A DNA stretch of 64,000 nt from Chitinophaga agri (GTDB lineage Bacteria; Bacteroidota; Bacteroidia; Chitinophagales; Chitinophagaceae). The notes under the pieces were generated by a model, which saw nothing but the letters and a program-made list of their open reading frames with translations, did not search any database and was not told the DNA's origin. The stretch covers positions 3,162,001-3,226,000 of the forward strand of contig NZ_CP048113.1 in the NCBI RefSeq assembly GCF_010093065.1, given 5' to 3'. The translations under genes and the position numbers were made by a program. Numbering within the stretch: position 1 is the first letter of the stretch; each line of letters opens with the position of its first letter. Below, piece by piece: positions 46,130 through 54,872 of the stretch.

Positions 46130-47083
46130 TTAGCGTTCTTCAAAAAAGCCCATGTTGCTGAATTTATCGATACGTTGCTCTATACGTGTATCAGCATCGA
46201 TCTTTCTCAGTTCAGCCAGGGTATCCTTGATCTTCTGCTTCAGGATGTCCGCCATTTCGTCCGGATTCACATGCGCACCACCCAGTGGTTCTTTGATAAC
46301 ACCATCCACCAGACCGAAGCGGCTCATGTGGTCGGATGTCAGCTTCAGCTCTTCAGCAGCCTTTTCCTTAAAGTTCCAGCTACGCCAGAGGATAGTTGAA
46401 CAGTTTTCCGGAGAGATCACCGTATACCAGCTGTTTTCCAGCATCAATATCCTGTCTCCGATACCAATTCCCAACGCACCACCGGAAGCACCTTCGCCAA
46501 TGATGATACAGATAACCGGTACCCGCAGCTTCACCATTTCGAAAATATTACGGGCAATCGCCTCTCCCTGTCCGCGCTCTTCAGCTTCAAGTCCAGGGTA
46601 AGCGCCGGGAGTATCTATCAGCGTAACAATAGGCTTATTGAACTTTTCTGCCAGTTTCATAAGGCGCAGGGCCTTTCTGTAACCTTCCGGGTTAGCCATA
46701 CCAAAGTTGCGGATCTGACGCATCTTCGTATTTACCCCTTTCTGCTGACCAATGAACATGACTGTCTCACCATCCAGATCAGCAAAACCACCGACCATGG
46801 CTTTGTCGTCTTTCACGTTCCTGTCGCCATGCAGCTCCACGAAATTGGTACACATCTTCTCGATGTAGGCAAGAGTATAGGGCCTATCGGGATGCCTACT
46901 GAGCAGGACCTTCTGGTAACTGGTAAGGTGTTCATACAGTTCAAGACGGGTATTAGCGATCTTTTGCTCATACTCATTTACAGTAGCTGTAACATCTACA
47001 CCTGACTTTGCTCCATTCTCCTTCAGTTTTGCCAACTGATCATACAGGTCCTCAATAGGTTTCTCAAAATCCAGGAATTGCAT
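46130..47083 (-). CDS. accA: Acetyl-CoA carboxylase carboxyltransferase, alpha subunit
   Basis: This 317-residue subunit transfers the carboxyl group from biotin to acetyl-CoA in fatty acid synthesis. Signatures: [19 protein letters not shown] (about 96-114), [21 protein letters not shown] (about 160-180), [15 protein letters not shown] and [10 protein letters not shown]. AccD is not in the window. Start ATG 47083; a promoter -7 box lies 31 bp upstream. Divergent from tRNA-Asp. Confidence 0.96.
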   Translation of the reverse strand: MQFLDFEKPIEDLYDQLAKLKENGAKSGVDVTATVNEYEQKIANTRLELYEHLTSYQKVLLSRHPDRPYTLAYIEKMCTNFVELHGDRNVKDDKAMVGGFADLDGETVMFIGQQKGVNTKMRQIRNFGMANPEGYRKALRLMKLAEKFNKPIVTLIDTPGAYPGLEAEERGQGEAIARNIFEMVKLRVPVICIIIGEGASGGALGIGIGDRILMLENSWYTVISPENCSTILWRSWNFKEKAAEELKLTSDHMSRFGLVDGVIKEPLGGAHVNPDEMADILKQKIKDTLAELRKIDADTRIEQRIDKFSNMGFFEER

Positions 47084-47113
47084 ATTTTTTATAAAATTGG
47101 TTAAAGTACGCTG

Positions 47114-47121
47114 TAAAGATA
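47114..47121 (-). promoter_or_regulatory. -7 promoter element of accA
   Basis: TATCTTTA on the minus strand matches TAnnTTTG except the last base. No clean TTTG is found at -33. It nearly abuts the divergent tRNA promoter. Confidence 0.5.
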
Positions 47122-47147
47122 AACCCTAAAATATTTTTTAAAAAAGA

Positions 47148-47180
47148 TTTGCAAAATTGATTTGTTTGTTGCTATCTTTG
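47148..47180 (+). promoter_or_regulatory. Bacteroidota promoter of tRNA-Asp
   Basis: TTTG at 47148-47151, a 21-bp spacer and TATCTTTG at 47173-47180 (exact -7). The tRNA begins 20 bp downstream. Confidence 0.78.
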
Positions 47181-47199
47181 CAACCCCGAAACACGGGAA

Positions 47200-47273
47200 G
47201 GATCAGTAGTTCAGTTGGTTAGAATGCCGCCCTGTCACGGCGGAGGTCGCGGGTTCGAGTCCCGTCTGGTCCG
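47200..47273 (+). tRNA. tRNA-Asp (anticodon GTC)
   Basis: A 74-nt cloverleaf: acceptor GGATCAG pairs with CTGGTCC (one G-T), anticodon stem CCGCC/GGCGG around CTGTCAC with GTC at 47234-47236, T loop GGTTCGAGTCC. The discriminator is G and the CCA is not encoded (GCAG follows). Confidence 0.97.
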
Positions 47274-47280
47274 CAGGAAC

Positions 47281-47315
47281 AAAAAAGCCTTCAGATAATA
47301 TCTGAAGGCTTTTTC
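47281..47315 (+). terminator. Intrinsic terminator of tRNA-Asp
   Basis: AAAAAGCCTTCAGAT / ATCTGAAGGCTTTTT with an AAT loop, 7 bp after the tRNA. Confidence 0.93.
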
Positions 47316-47738
47316 TTTAAGACCATGTTGCGAATGATGCCGACCGTAACCCATTTAGTGGCTTAATCCTATCTTTCTCCACAAAAAGAACAGGCTAGTT
47401 TCTCAAAAATATTGAACTTATCAGATTAAGAAATCTGGAGCTTTGGACGTCTGGTCATTTTTTGACCAGAGTTATTGCTTGTAATTTTGATGATTTGACT
47501 ACAATAGAATCGTGAGTAAATCCTATTTTCGTTGTGCGTTGTAAAAAACATCACGTTGAATAAGCCTTCATATCATTCTGTTTAATTCAAGATAGATTCT
47601 ATGTAACTGCAAGGGATAATCATAAACTGTTCTAACTTTACTGCTTTCAATATCTGGCGTTTGTTTGGTCATCTTCAATTTTACCATATTTGTATGATAA
47701 CAGTAGATAGAAACATTCATTCAATATACTTATTCAAA
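47316..47738. other. Non-coding stretch between tRNA-Asp and the DUF4407 cassette
   Basis: About 420 bp of AT-rich DNA without a gene or clear hairpin. I looked for a partial repeat of the tRNA 3' end that would mark an integration site and saw none in this stretch or the next few kilobases. Confidence 0.55.
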
Positions 47739-48722
47739 TCAGTTCCCGAGAACCTCTAATCGCCTCATCTGCAGGTTCATATGGTGTACCACAACTTTAT
47801 CGTAATCATTAGACTTATCACCCATTTTACTAAAAAGGACCAGCATCTCTATAAGTAGAAAGAACGAAATCCATAGCAACCAGAAACCTAGTGCCACATA
47901 AGAACCAGACAACATCCGTGTCATAATTGTTAATTCATCCAGAAAGCCCGTTTTCGCTTTCATTTCCTTCTCCAGTTCAGGCCTCATGTGCAGTAACTTG
48001 TTCTCCTTTTGTGCTTTTTGGTCCCTCATGTTGCCAATAACGGAGTCAAGGGATGGCAGCAGTGTTATTTTAGAGTTTGGTAATTGTGTAGTTCCAACAA
48101 TATAATCACTGGTTGTACGCCAGATAGTCGTATCCTTACCAGAGGATGATATAGCTTGAACAGGTATCCGTTTAGTTGCTGTTTGGGTAGTTTTTACCAC
48201 TGTAGTGGGGTGTTTACTGATATCATCAATGTAACTGGCCTTTTCTTGTTCCTTTTTATTAATCGTCGTGTCCAATGCGGCTATCTGCCTTAATAATTCT
48301 TCATTTTTTGATGGTAAAATCTTGTCAACTTTTTCGGATACATATGTTATTTTCTCAATCTCAATATCTTTTTCAAACAATATCTGATCAATAATTACCG
48401 CGCCCAGGATGGACATCATGAAAGCAAGGCACACCCTGGATAATATCAACAACCGACCTGGATTAATAGTAAGTACAATCTGCCTTTCCACCTGTACAAT
48501 GATTATTATTGAGAGGATTCCCGCTAGTATGCACCCAGGAATGCTGAGTGATAAGTAACGATGTGCGAATGTAAAGCCAATAAAGAACCACAGAATACAA
48601 ACGATCAGAATGGCTGCCGTATACTTCTTCACGGTTTTAAAGGCAACTTCACTGCAGCGCTGCAAGATGCTATAGTTATAGCCAGTCATGAAGCAACCAA
48701 AGCGGATCCATAGATGTTTCAT
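47739..48722 (-). CDS. DUF4407-like membrane protein of the HNH cassette
   Basis: This 327-residue protein has likely helices at about 34-52, 60-78, 92-113 and 283-305. A polar, coiled-coil loop with many Lys, Glu and Thr lies between the third and fourth (KNEELLRQIAALDTTINKKEQEK). This is the layout of the DUF4407 protein at 3411-4427, though sequence similarity is low. It is third in a cassette after a coiled-coil protein (9 bp spacing) and an HNH protein. AT content is higher than in the core genes. Role unknown; a membrane effector or anchor is a guess. Confidence 0.68.
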   Translation of the reverse strand: MKHLWIRFGCFMTGYNYSILQRCSEVAFKTVKKYTAAILIVCILWFFIGFTFAHRYLSLSIPGCILAGILSIIIIVQVERQIVLTINPGRLLILSRVCLAFMMSILGAVIIDQILFEKDIEIEKITYVSEKVDKILPSKNEELLRQIAALDTTINKKEQEKASYIDDISKHPTTVVKTTQTATKRIPVQAISSSGKDTTIWRTTSDYIVGTTQLPNSKITLLPSLDSVIGNMRDQKAQKENKLLHMRPELEKEMKAKTGFLDELTIMTRMLSGSYVALGFWLLWISFFLLIEMLVLFSKMGDKSNDYDKVVVHHMNLQMRRLEVLGN

Positions 48723-48731
48723 AACGCTAGT

Positions 48732-49298
48732 TTAGAAGTTTTTGTTTAAAATAATATGACCGGAAATGGCGGCAAGACCATTTCTGAATCCCCGGGTATA
48801 GCTGATAACGATACCATGTCCCACTCCTTCATTAACTTTTGCCTGCTCTTCAATCTCTTTGACCTGCTTAATATGGCTCTCGGCAATTTCCTTCTTGACA
48901 GTAAGCTCCTCCACTGTGTCTATCATTCCACTTCTGCTCCTGCTAGCAATATGAAAATTAATTTGACGGATAAAGTCTTCATAAAAGGTCTTCACTTTTC
49001 TAATAGATCTTTCAAGATCATTTTTCAACGCAATCACATTCTGTTCGAGATGGGTTGTGTCTGGATTTATCAATGCATCATTATATCCTTTCGATTCGTA
49101 ATTTTTATCCAGAAAATCGTATAAAACATGTATCCCACCATTTAGGGGCGCAGCGGGTTTGTCCTCGTTCTGCTCCTGGTGTACAGTCTCCTTCTCTATG
49201 AAGGTCGTTTCTGGAATATCGGCTAAAGGTCGTTCAACTGTCATAGATTGGTCGTGCCCATTTAGACGCTCCCGGTTGAAAATATTAAATAATCCCAT
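48732..49298 (-). CDS. Coiled-coil protein of the HNH/DUF4407 cassette
   Basis: This 188-residue protein starts MGLFNIFNRERLNG. A disordered, Glu/Gln-rich segment (about 20-55) leads to a helical domain (HLEQNVIALKNDLERSIRKVKTFYEDFIRQINFH, split over about 85-120) and KKEIAESHIKQVKEIEEQAK (about 135-155), then a Gly-rich end. No known motif is seen. The frame runs to ATG 49367, but that would overlap the HNH gene by 59 bp; the ATG at 49298 sits 10 bp after the HNH stop and gives a natural MGLF start. It lies between the nuclease and the membrane protein and may link them. Confidence 0.6.
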   Translation of the reverse strand: MGLFNIFNRERLNGHDQSMTVERPLADIPETTFIEKETVHQEQNEDKPAAPLNGGIHVLYDFLDKNYESKGYNDALINPDTTHLEQNVIALKNDLERSIRKVKTFYEDFIRQINFHIASRSRSGMIDTVEELTVKKEIAESHIKQVKEIEEQAKVNEGVGHGIVISYTRGFRNGLAAISGHIILNKNF

Positions 49299-49308
49299 AG
49301 ATAATTTA

Positions 49309-49710
49309 TTAAATAGTGATTGTAGGTACTTTATATTTATTATGTCCTTTGCTATGACAAGATTCACAAAGCGTTATGAGCAAATGATCCGGATAATCCC
49401 AGGGAAGGCGAAACTTCTGCTCAATTGTCGAAAAGTGATACTGGCGGTGATGTACCTGCAGATCTTTATCGCTATGGCAGTGAACACAGCGGTACATATC
49501 GCGATGTAGTATTTTCTTTCGCTTTGCCTTCCAGTTTGGGTGCAATAATAGTGAGCCATAACTACCATGGGATTTAGTACTTAAGGCAATAAGTTTAGCA
49601 GATTTTGTCAAGGCCGATATTGCGGGAAAGACTGCCTGATTATATCTTCTATAAAATTGTCCGCCTTTAAATTGCAAATATTTATATGGCAGATCGTTTG
49701 AAGTTATCAT
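49309..49710 (-). CDS. HNH endonuclease-like protein
   Basis: This 133-residue protein has a compact HNH motif: Cys75-x2-Cys78 (RCVHC), His87-His88 (LQVHHRQY), Cys115-x2-Cys118-His119 (LCESCHSKGH). The middle Asn is replaced in LLITLC. The two Cys pairs form the zinc knuckle and His87/His88 the catalytic beta-beta-alpha metal. The N-terminal 70 residues are basic and have no further domain. It begins the three-gene cassette with the coiled-coil and DUF4407 proteins. HNH proteins of this size occur in phages, restriction systems and toxin effectors. Confidence 0.8.
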   Translation of the reverse strand: MITSNDLPYKYLQFKGGQFYRRYNQAVFPAISALTKSAKLIALSTKSHGSYGSLLLHPNWKAKRKKILHRDMYRCVHCHSDKDLQVHHRQYHFSTIEQKFRLPWDYPDHLLITLCESCHSKGHNKYKVPTITI

Positions 49711-50184
49711 AATAGTATAGATTGGATTTATTAAAATAAAGTCCCAATTACAAACAATTCATTACTCCTCTTACAGAACTAGCCGGTCGATTCACACCTG
49801 GTCATGGGGTCATTTCACTACAGCATTTATACACTTAACTCACAAATAGCGGACATTCATATTTCATAAAATTTTAGCATTGTATGAATAGCAAATGACG
49901 GCTATAGTTAAATCATGTCTTTAAATGAGAAATCTCATACGAAGTTATGAAGCTGTGATTATTCCAAAGGAGGGGATTTTTCCGGTATTTCAGATGCAAT
50001 CTTCCGGTAAAACTAATAGCATAGCAGCATGACAATTATATGTTTTTACAGACTTCAATTATAAATATCGGCAAAGATATAATTGTTCCAATTAATCACC
50101 TGTTTCTACTGATGTCATCTATAATGTTTACCAGCAGATAAATTCTTCAAACGGCTCCAAGCTTGCATACGCTACTCTCTGCAC
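49711..50184. other. Non-coding region upstream of the HNH cassette
   Basis: About 470 bp without an ORF of note. It is AT-rich with an interior GGAGGGG stretch (about 49970). A promoter for the HNH cassette must lie here, but no clean TAnnTTTG with TTTG was found. Confidence 0.5.
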
Positions 50185-50223
50185 AAAAGGGACAAATCAT
50201 ACTTGTGATGATCTGTCCCTTTT
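50185..50223 (-). terminator. Hairpin terminator after the hydrolase pair
   Basis: A 10-bp stem AAAAGGGACA / TGTCCCTTTT with a 19-nt loop, 48 bp after the stop at 50271. Confidence 0.75.
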
Positions 50224-50270
50224 CATTCAATGCATACTGCCGCTATATGCATTACATGCTTTATCCTATC

Positions 50271-51149
50271 TTAGTTCTTCCGGCTGACTTTCCGATCTAA
50301 AAAATCTCTTATGACAGCCCCTATCTCTTCTCCGCAACTTTCAAGTGCGAAGTGACCTGCATTAAACAGATGATATTCCAGATTTTTGACATCCCTTTTA
50401 TATGCCTCAGCGCCGCCTACCGGAAATATGTAATCATTCTTTCCATATACGATCAGCATCTCAGGGTTGTGGTCACGGAAATATTGCTGCCACTCAGGAT
50501 ATTTAGGCGGATTGGTCCTGTAATCATAAAAGAGGTCAAGCTGGATCTGCCCGTTCTCAGGCCTTTCCAAATGACGCAAATCAACTTCCCAGTTGTCAGG
50601 ACTAACCACCGAGGTATCCGAAACACCATGAGTATACTGCCACCTTAAACCCTCCGGGTTGTGAAAAGTCCGTAATGTGTCTTCAGCAACCTTATCATTT
50701 CTGTCTTTCCAATAGGCCTTGATTGGATCCCAGAATGTCTCCAGCCCTTCTTCATAGGCGCATCCATTCTGAACAATGATCGTTTCAACATTTTGCGGAT
50801 ACTTAGATGCCAATCTCCAGCAAACAGGCGCACCATAATCCATCGCATACAGACTATACTTCGAAATATCCAGTTTTTCCAACAGTGCTTCGATGATCAA
50901 TGCATAATTGTCAAAAGTATAGGAGAAACTGGCGATAGGAGGTTGTTCACTCCTGCCATAGCCAGGATAATCAGGAGCGATCAGATGATATTTATCTGAT
51001 AGATCATTGATCAGATTTCTGAACATATGCGAAGACGCAGGATAACCATGCAGGAGAACAACGGTCGGTGCATCCTTAGGTCCGGCTTCGCGGTAAAAAA
51101 TATTGACGCCGTTGATGTCAATAAAATTATAGGTTGTCTTAGTTCTCAT
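50271..51149 (-). CDS. Alpha/beta hydrolase with an Asp nucleophile (epoxide hydrolase/haloalkane dehalogenase type)
   Basis: This 292-residue protein has the oxyanion motif LHGYPASSHMF (about 33-43), nucleophile elbow MDYGAP (Asp near 104), cap domain, GKNDY and NAGHFALE with the catalytic His near the end. An Asp nucleophile in xDYG is typical of epoxide hydrolases and haloalkane dehalogenases; no halide-binding Trp next to it is seen, so epoxide hydrolysis is more likely than dehalogenation (inference). It follows a close paralog by 11 bp. Confidence 0.85.
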   Translation of the reverse strand: MRTKTTYNFIDINGVNIFYREAGPKDAPTVVLLHGYPASSHMFRNLINDLSDKYHLIAPDYPGYGRSEQPPIASFSYTFDNYALIIEALLEKLDISKYSLYAMDYGAPVCWRLASKYPQNVETIIVQNGCAYEEGLETFWDPIKAYWKDRNDKVAEDTLRTFHNPEGLRWQYTHGVSDTSVVSPDNWEVDLRHLERPENGQIQLDLFYDYRTNPPKYPEWQQYFRDHNPEMLIVYGKNDYIFPVGGAEAYKRDVKNLEYHLFNAGHFALESCGEEIGAVIRDFLDRKVSRKN

Positions 51150-51160
51150 TATGTGATTTT

Positions 51161-52018
51161 TTATTCTTGAATAAAACGTTTGATTAATCCGGCTGCGAAT
51201 TCATGGTGCTCCTCCAGCAAAAAATGTCCACCATCAATTTGAATTATTTCGGCATTGGGCAGATCCTTTTTGTAAGCATCTCCACCAGGTGCTATAAACA
51301 AACTATCATTCTTCCCCCATAACACCAGTGTGTCTGGCTGATGCGCTTTAAAATACTTATGCCATTCCTCATACGATGCAATATTGCTTCCATAGTCCCG
51401 GAAAAGTGCCAGCTGTATCTCATCGCTCCCATCCCTGTCCAGGTAGTACTGATCAGTTACATAACTATCGGGACTTATGCGGCTTATATCACTGGCGCCG
51501 TTCAGATATAGCCACTTCGTCGCCTCTGCTGTCAGGAAGAAACGGGCTGCCTGTTCGTGCTCTGCGTCAGGCTTACGGATATAGGTCAGCAATGGCTCCA
51601 GTGCCTGTCCTAGTCCTTCATTATATGCGTTCGCATTTTGTATGATGAGTGAGCGGATCAGATCAGGACGACGGCTCGCAATCCTTAGTCCTACAGGACC
51701 ACCGTAATCCTGGATATACATATTAATATTCCTGAGCTGCAGACGATCAATAAACTGTTCGATGATCGCCGACAGGTTATCAAACGTATAAGCAAACTGA
51801 TTCACATCCGGGGCGCTGCTCTGGCCGAATCCCGGATAGTCAGGAGCAACGATATGGTATGCATCTGACAGATCTGCAATAAGATCTCTGTACATGTGAG
51901 ACGAGGAAGGAAAGCCGTGTAGCAATAACAAGACCGGCCGGCCGGCGGTACCAGATTCACGAAAAAAAATATCCAGTCCATCTATTTCAATCGTTCTGTA
52001 AAATATCTGCTCTTTCAT
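51161..52018 (-). CDS. Alpha/beta hydrolase with an Asp nucleophile, paralog of the next gene
   Basis: This 285-residue protein has LHGFPSSSHMYRDLI, PDYPGFGQSS, nucleophile elbow QDYGGPV and GGHFLLEEHH. It resembles the downstream hydrolase along its whole length and the pair probably arose by duplication. The frame opens at 52042, but ATG 52018 (MKEQIFYRTIEIDG) aligns with the paralog start. No signal peptide, so cytoplasmic. Divergent from the Crp-family gene, which could control it. Confidence 0.85.
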   Translation of the reverse strand: MKEQIFYRTIEIDGLDIFFRESGTAGRPVLLLLHGFPSSSHMYRDLIADLSDAYHIVAPDYPGFGQSSAPDVNQFAYTFDNLSAIIEQFIDRLQLRNINMYIQDYGGPVGLRIASRRPDLIRSLIIQNANAYNEGLGQALEPLLTYIRKPDAEHEQAARFFLTAEATKWLYLNGASDISRISPDSYVTDQYYLDRDGSDEIQLALFRDYGSNIASYEEWHKYFKAHQPDTLVLWGKNDSLFIAPGGDAYKKDLPNAEIIQIDGGHFLLEEHHEFAAGLIKRFIQE

Positions 52019-52344
52019 AAAAAACTTTAAAATATCAATCAATAATTTAGTCCAACGCTATCTCCATCTGCAGGCGCATAAACAGGCTTTGTCAGCGTAA
52101 CCTATATACAGGACTGCATCCAGCAGATAAGTGATTGTATGAATGACAGCCACCACGACCCGCCTTCTTTCATGATATAAAATGTGACGTTGAAAGGCGA
52201 TCGGATTAATAAATCAAATTTGAATAGAAGTAAGTGATCAGACAAATAACTGCAGTAATAGCAACTCCTATAATTTTAATTGTCACTTTCCTTTCAAATC
52301 ATATTCATTTGTGTAAAAAAGCAGTAAAAAAGAATTATACTACT
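52019..52344. promoter_or_regulatory. Divergent promoter region of the hydrolase pair and the Crp-family regulator
   Basis: About 325 bp between divergent starts. AT-rich; no exact promoter box was recognised. Its position makes it the natural place for the Crp-family protein to act, but no convincing palindrome was found. Confidence 0.4.
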
Positions 52345-52995
52345 ATGAAGAAAAAGACATCTCTTCCTGTAGACAATAACACTCAACAGCCGACGCCATA
52401 TACGCCTTTTCTGGATTTCATGTCGCAGGACATCGTAATTGATCACACCATCAAAAAGCTGGTGGAAGAAAACTGCAGGCTGGTAAAATTCGCAAAAGGG
52501 AAAAGCCTGCTACAAACAGGTAATGTATGTCAGTACATTTACTTTATCATTGAGGGACAATGTGTCTCCTACTTCACCGATTTTAAAGGAAAAACAATCA
52601 CCTGGTTCTTTCATTTCAACAGCGAAGAAAGCACCGCGAAGAATATTTTCGCTGTAGACTACAGAAGCTTTGTTTCCCAACAACCAGCTACGCTCACCAT
52701 CGACACTTTATCACCTGTAACCGCTATCCGGTTCTCTTCTGAAGAATTAAAAAAGCTGGTAGGGGCATCGCCTGCAGTTGAGCATTGGCTGCGTTTACTG
52801 ACTGAAAAAGCATTTATACAGGTATATGACCGAATCAACGTACTACTAACATTGTCGGCTCCTGATCGTTATAAAAAATTTCTTGCAGATGAATCATACC
52901 TGCTAAACATGTTCTCGAATTACCTGGTCGCCACCTACCTGCATGTAACACCGCAATCATTAAGCCGTATCAGAAAACGGCTCAGACATAATTAA
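52345..52995 (+). CDS. Crp/Fnr-family transcriptional regulator
   Basis: This 216-residue protein has a cNMP-binding beta barrel (LVKFAKGKSLLQTGN, YIYFIIEGQCVSYF) and a C-terminal helix-turn-helix (TYLHVTPQSLSRIRKRL). The cyclic-nucleotide Arg/Glu signature is not clear, so the effector may not be a nucleotide. The frame opens at 52234, but its first 37 residues look like non-coding translation, so ATG 52345 (MKKKTSLPVDN) is preferred. It lies between the divergent hydrolase pair and another hydrolase, suggesting local control. Confidence 0.85.
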   Translation: MKKKTSLPVDNNTQQPTPYTPFLDFMSQDIVIDHTIKKLVEENCRLVKFAKGKSLLQTGNVCQYIYFIIEGQCVSYFTDFKGKTITWFFHFNSEESTAKNIFAVDYRSFVSQQPATLTIDTLSPVTAIRFSSEELKKLVGASPAVEHWLRLLTEKAFIQVYDRINVLLTLSAPDRYKKFLADESYLLNMFSNYLVATYLHVTPQSLSRIRKRLRHN

Positions 52996-53114
52996 CCTGC
53001 CTACTACATTAATTACCCCAGGTTAATCAACATGTGGTTTTCATGGCAGAATTTTGCATCTCTTTTTGGAGAAAGATGAAAAGCCATAATTAGTGTCCTT
53101 ATTAAAATAAAAAG

Positions 53115-54167
53115 ATGATGTATTTAAAGAAAACGTTCGCATTGATCGCTTCGATGCAAGGCCTGATGCTACTCACCAACTGCACAACTCCGGACTCCCA
53201 AAGCAATAAGGTCGACTATTTTATAACAGATACAACGACCGTGCAAACCGGAGGTGTTAAGATGGTCCCCATAACAACACCTAAAGGCGTTTTCAACGTG
53301 TGGACAAAACGCATTGGCAATAATCCGAAAATAAAGGTGCTGCTACTGGCCGGCGGCCCCGGCTTTCCTCACGATTATCTGGAAGCATTCGAAAGCTATT
53401 TCCCAAAAGAAGGAATTGAATTCTATTACTATGATGAGCTGGGCAACGGCAATAGTGACAAACCTGGCGATAGTTGCCGTTTCAACGTCGAAAGTGCTGT
53501 AGACGAGGTAGAACAGGTACGGCAGTCATTACAGCTGGATGCCTCAGACTTCTACCTGTTCGGCCATTCCTGGGGAGGCTTACTGGCGATGGAATATGCG
53601 GCAAAATATCAGCAGCACCTCAAAGGCATGATCATCTCAAATATGGTATCAAGCGGAATGGAGTTCAACAAGTATATTCAGGAAGTACTGGTGAAACAAT
53701 TGCCACCCGCAGCATTGGATACTATCAATGAACTGTCGGCCAGGAATGACTATGGTAACCCGAAGTATTCAGAACTTGTGATGAAACACTTCTATTCCCG
53801 GTTTATTTGTCGCCTGCCATTAGATAAATGGCCGGAACCTCTCAACAGGGGGCTTAGCAAACTAAATATGCCTTATTACCTGGCATTACAGGGTCCCAGT
53901 GAATTCGGTATCATCGGTAGTCTACGTACCTGGGATATCAGCGACCGACTGAAAGGAATTACCATACCGGCATTGTTTATAGGCGCCAGATATGATGAAA
54001 TGAATCCTGAACATATTAAATGGATGAGCCAGCAGTTGCCTCATGGACAATTCCTTTATTGCGCCAATGGTAGCCACCTGAGTATGTACGATGAGCAACC
54101 ATTTTATATGAACGGGATCATTCATTTCATCAAAGACGTGAATAACAAGTCTCTGAACCACGAATAA
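53115..54167 (+). CDS. Lipoprotein alpha/beta hydrolase, proline-iminopeptidase-like
   Basis: This 350-residue protein has a lipoprotein signal with the lipobox LLTNC (Cys23) and a proline iminopeptidase-like fold: LLLAGGPGFPHDYLEAF, YYYDELGNGNSDKP (oxyanion and charge-relay region) and nucleophile elbow FGHSWGG (Ser about 152); the catalytic His is in ANGSHLSMYDE. The HGGPG motif is LAGGPG here. A C-terminal Lys/Asn tail ends it. It should be membrane-anchored and remove N-terminal residues or hydrolyse esters. Confidence 0.85.
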   Translation: MMYLKKTFALIASMQGLMLLTNCTTPDSQSNKVDYFITDTTTVQTGGVKMVPITTPKGVFNVWTKRIGNNPKIKVLLLAGGPGFPHDYLEAFESYFPKEGIEFYYYDELGNGNSDKPGDSCRFNVESAVDEVEQVRQSLQLDASDFYLFGHSWGGLLAMEYAAKYQQHLKGMIISNMVSSGMEFNKYIQEVLVKQLPPAALDTINELSARNDYGNPKYSELVMKHFYSRFICRLPLDKWPEPLNRGLSKLNMPYYLALQGPSEFGIIGSLRTWDISDRLKGITIPALFIGARYDEMNPEHIKWMSQQLPHGQFLYCANGSHLSMYDEQPFYMNGIIHFIKDVNNKSLNHE

Positions 54168-54217
54168 ACCATGTTGCAAATGAGCCATCGCAGGATATGT
54201 CCTGCCGAAAAAACCGA

Positions 54218-54247
54218 AAGCCTTCAAATCCTTTGATGTGAAGGCTT
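54218..54247. terminator. Hairpin after the lipoprotein hydrolase
   Basis: AAGCCTTCA / TGAAGGCTT, a 9-bp stem with a 12-nt loop. A second hairpin, CCCGGG-CATCTTATA-CCCGGG followed by TTTTC, is at 54278-54304. Both lie between convergent genes. Confidence 0.65.
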
Positions 54248-54343
54248 CCTATTCAGGGTGCGCAGTTCTATATTTCTCCCGGGCATCTTATACCCGGGTT
54301 TTCTACATTGATCTCACTTTGTTACGGATTTGCTGATGTTATC

Positions 54344-54787
54344 CTAGAATTTTTCAACAATGACAACACCTGCAATTATCAATAATATACCGAGGCCCCG
54401 CCATATATTAACAGGAGACGGCTCAGCCACCAGGATGTTAAAATGATCAAGCAATACCGAAATGATCACCTGTCCGGCCACTACCAATCCAAATGTAAGT
54501 GCCATTCCCAACCTTGGGAGTGCCAGCATACTGATGGTAATAAACACCGCGCCGATCAAACCTCCGCCCAACACAGCTGTGATCGTACTACCCTTAAACA
54601 GTTGCCAGGAGAATGTTTCCTTTGTAAAGGGAACGTACAAGGCCATAGCGATTGCACCTACGATAAAGCAGATCATTGCCGCATAGATGGGACTATCCAT
54701 TGATTTGGCCAGTTTTGCATTAAAACCACCCTGTAGCGGCAATAAAGCGCCACACAAAAAGACCATAAGGAGCCAGGCTACTTTCAT
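54344..54787 (-). CDS. DMT-superfamily transporter of the YdcZ family
   Basis: This 147-residue protein has five hydrophobic segments and the YdcZ (DUF606) pattern PLQGGFNAKLAKSMDSP near the N-terminus. Single-domain members such as this probably work as dimers. The substrate is unknown. It is followed upstream on the same strand by a flavin-fold gene; the 85 bp between them hold no terminator. Confidence 0.85.
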   Translation of the reverse strand: MKVAWLLMVFLCGALLPLQGGFNAKLAKSMDSPIYAAMICFIVGAIAMALYVPFTKETFSWQLFKGSTITAVLGGGLIGAVFITISMLALPRLGMALTFGLVVAGQVIISVLLDHFNILVAEPSPVNIWRGLGILLIIAGVVIVEKF

Positions 54788-54872
54788 AATAACTTATACT
54801 TTTTAATGAGATAGACCGTAATATTCAGATGAAGCGTTCCTTTTAACACGATAGCGATGATCAGTTACTACC

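Noticed and set aside
47200..52000. tRNA-Asp as an integration site for a mobile island
   Set aside because: No integrase and no repeat of the tRNA 3' end was seen in the window; the accessory nature of the cassette rests on composition and content only.
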